Positions 4,591 through 5,274 of a DNA stretch of 5,274 bases are shown in pieces. Each line of letters opens with the position of its first letter. Position 1 is the first letter of the stretch. The notes beneath the pieces were generated by a model that was not told the origin of the DNA, did not search any database, and saw only the letters and a list, made by a program, of their open reading frames with translations. The DNA is from an uncultured Oscillospiraceae bacterium (GTDB taxonomy: Bacteria > Bacillota > Clostridia > Oscillospirales > Oscillospiraceae). Position numbers and translations under genes: made by a program. The stretch lies in contig CAKUNY010000143.1 of the NCBI GenBank assembly GCA_934668605.1, positions 1 through 5,274 of the forward strand. The letters run 5' to 3'.

Positions 4591-5274
4591 TTACTTGAGA
4601 AGCGCCTTGTGATAGACCTTCTTGCCCTTGCGGATCTTGAGGCCTTCTTTGAGCTGCTCGGCGGTGTAGGAATCGTCGATGGACTCGACCTTCTCCTCGT
4701 TCACCATCACGCCGCCCTGCTGGACGAGGCGGCGGCCTTCGCCCTTGGAGGGAACGAGCTTGCAGGCGAGCATCAGATCGAGAATGGCGATCTTACCGTC
4801 TGTGAGCTGTTCTTCCGTGAGCTCCGTGGTCGGCATGTTGGAGTCGTCGCTGCCGCCCGCGAAAAGCGCCTTGGCCGCGGCTTCCGCCTTGTTGGCCTCT
4901 TCTTCGCCGTGAACCAGCTTCGTGAGCTCGAAGGCGAGGATTTCCTTGGCGCGGTTGAGCTGGCTGCCCTCCCACTTGTCCATCTCGTCGATCTGCTCGA
5001 GCGGCAGGAACGTCAGCATGCGGATGCACTTGAGCACGTCCGCGTCGCCGATATTGCGCCAGTACTGATAGAAATCGAACGGGCTCGTCTTGTTGGGGTC
5101 GAGCCAGACCGCGCCGGAGGCCGTCTTGCCCATCTTCTTGCCCTCGGAGTTGAGAAGCAGCGTGATCGTCATCGCCTGCGCGTCCTTGCCGAGCTTGCGG
5201 CGGATGAGCTCCGTGCCGCCGAGCATGTTCGACCACTGGTCGTTGCCGCCGAACTGCATGTTGCAGCCGTAGTG
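4591..5274 (-). CDS. tyrS: Tyrosyl-tRNA synthetase, C-terminal 227 residues (5' end outside window)
   Basis: The frame enters at the right edge with HYGCNMQFGGNDQWSNM and ends at TAA 4591-4593; the in-frame Met at 5259 is internal, not a start. With residues counted from the window edge: GGNDQW (9-14) is the class I synthetase active-site segment usually written GGSDQW or GGDDQW; KMGKT (47-51) in the stretch EGKKMGKTASG is the KMSKS-equivalent signature that stabilises the tyrosyl-adenylate transition state; an alpha-helical anticodon-recognition region follows; and an S4-like RNA-binding domain covers about 162-227 (VPSKGEGRRLVQQGGVMVN). It charges tRNA-Tyr in the cytoplasm. Full-length bacterial enzymes have roughly 400-420 residues, so about 180 N-terminal residues, including the HIGH motif, lie outside. 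Any T-box leader would also be out of view. The residue Asn instead of Ser/Asp in GGNDQW is a mild variation. Confidence 0.97.
   Translation of the reverse strand, partial: HYGCNMQFGGNDQWSNMLGGTELIRRKLGKDAQAMTITLLLNSEGKKMGKTASGAVWLDPNKTSPFDFYQYWRNIGDADVLKCIRMLTFLPLEQIDEMDKWEGSQLNRAKEILAFELTKLVHGEEEANKAEAAAKALFAGGSDDSNMPTTELTEEQLTDGKIAILDLMLACKLVPSKGEGRRLVQQGGVMVNEEKVESIDDSYTAEQLKEGLKIRKGKKVYHKALLK

Noticed and set aside
4793..5236. Minus-strand open frame of 147 codons overlapping tyrS
   Set aside because: An out-of-frame shadow of tyrS, with highly biased Arg/Gly/His/Gln composition.

Overview
The window reads as chromosomal DNA from a low-to-moderate-GC-ancestry Gram-positive, most likely a class Clostridia gut-type bacterium of the Oscillospiraceae/Ruminococcaceae kind. 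The clues are AAGGAGG-type ribosome binding sites, sigma-A-like promoters, a CwlD-type amidase (typical of endospore formers), a clostridial-style RadA and TyrRS, and a solute-binding-protein-like lipoprotein of a style I associate with that group. This placement is inference from family resemblance. All six genes lie on the minus strand, so transcription runs from right to left, and coding density is high. No RNA gene, mobile element, CRISPR array or long repeat is visible, and no gene-free stretch exceeds about 120 bases.

Right to left, the layout falls into three transcription units. (1) The 3' two-thirds of tyrS (4591-5274, 5' end outside the window) ends in a strong intrinsic terminator (4541-4581). 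(2) A promoter whose -35 box lies in the tail of that terminator (4516-4544) drives a tight three-gene unit: cwlD-like amidase (3768-4478), radA (2410-3771, overlapping cwlD by ATGA) and an HD-domain nucleotidase-like gene (1829-2392, 17 bases after radA). It closes with an intrinsic terminator (1814-1843) whose loop contains the stop codon of the HD gene. (3) A second promoter (1743-1771) drives a lipoprotein gene (345-1712) and a BlaI/MecI/CopY-family repressor gene (1-305, 3' end outside the window).

The most interesting part is the third unit. Its promoter carries three imperfect palindromes of one consensus, GTCTAC-N4-GTAGAC (core resembling the TACA-TGTA operators of BlaI/MecI/CopY repressors), centred 31 and 32 bp apart, that is, about three helical turns each. 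One overlaps the -35 box, one covers the predicted transcription start, and one sits just upstream. The simplest reading is an autoregulated operon in which the BlaI-like protein represses itself and the lipoprotein.

The lipoprotein is itself odd: an N-terminal half with beta-propeller-like repeats joined to only the C-terminal part of an extracellular solute-binding domain. The rest of the window is housekeeping: tyrosine tRNA charging, peptidoglycan amidase activity, recombination/repair, and probably nucleotide-pool cleaning.
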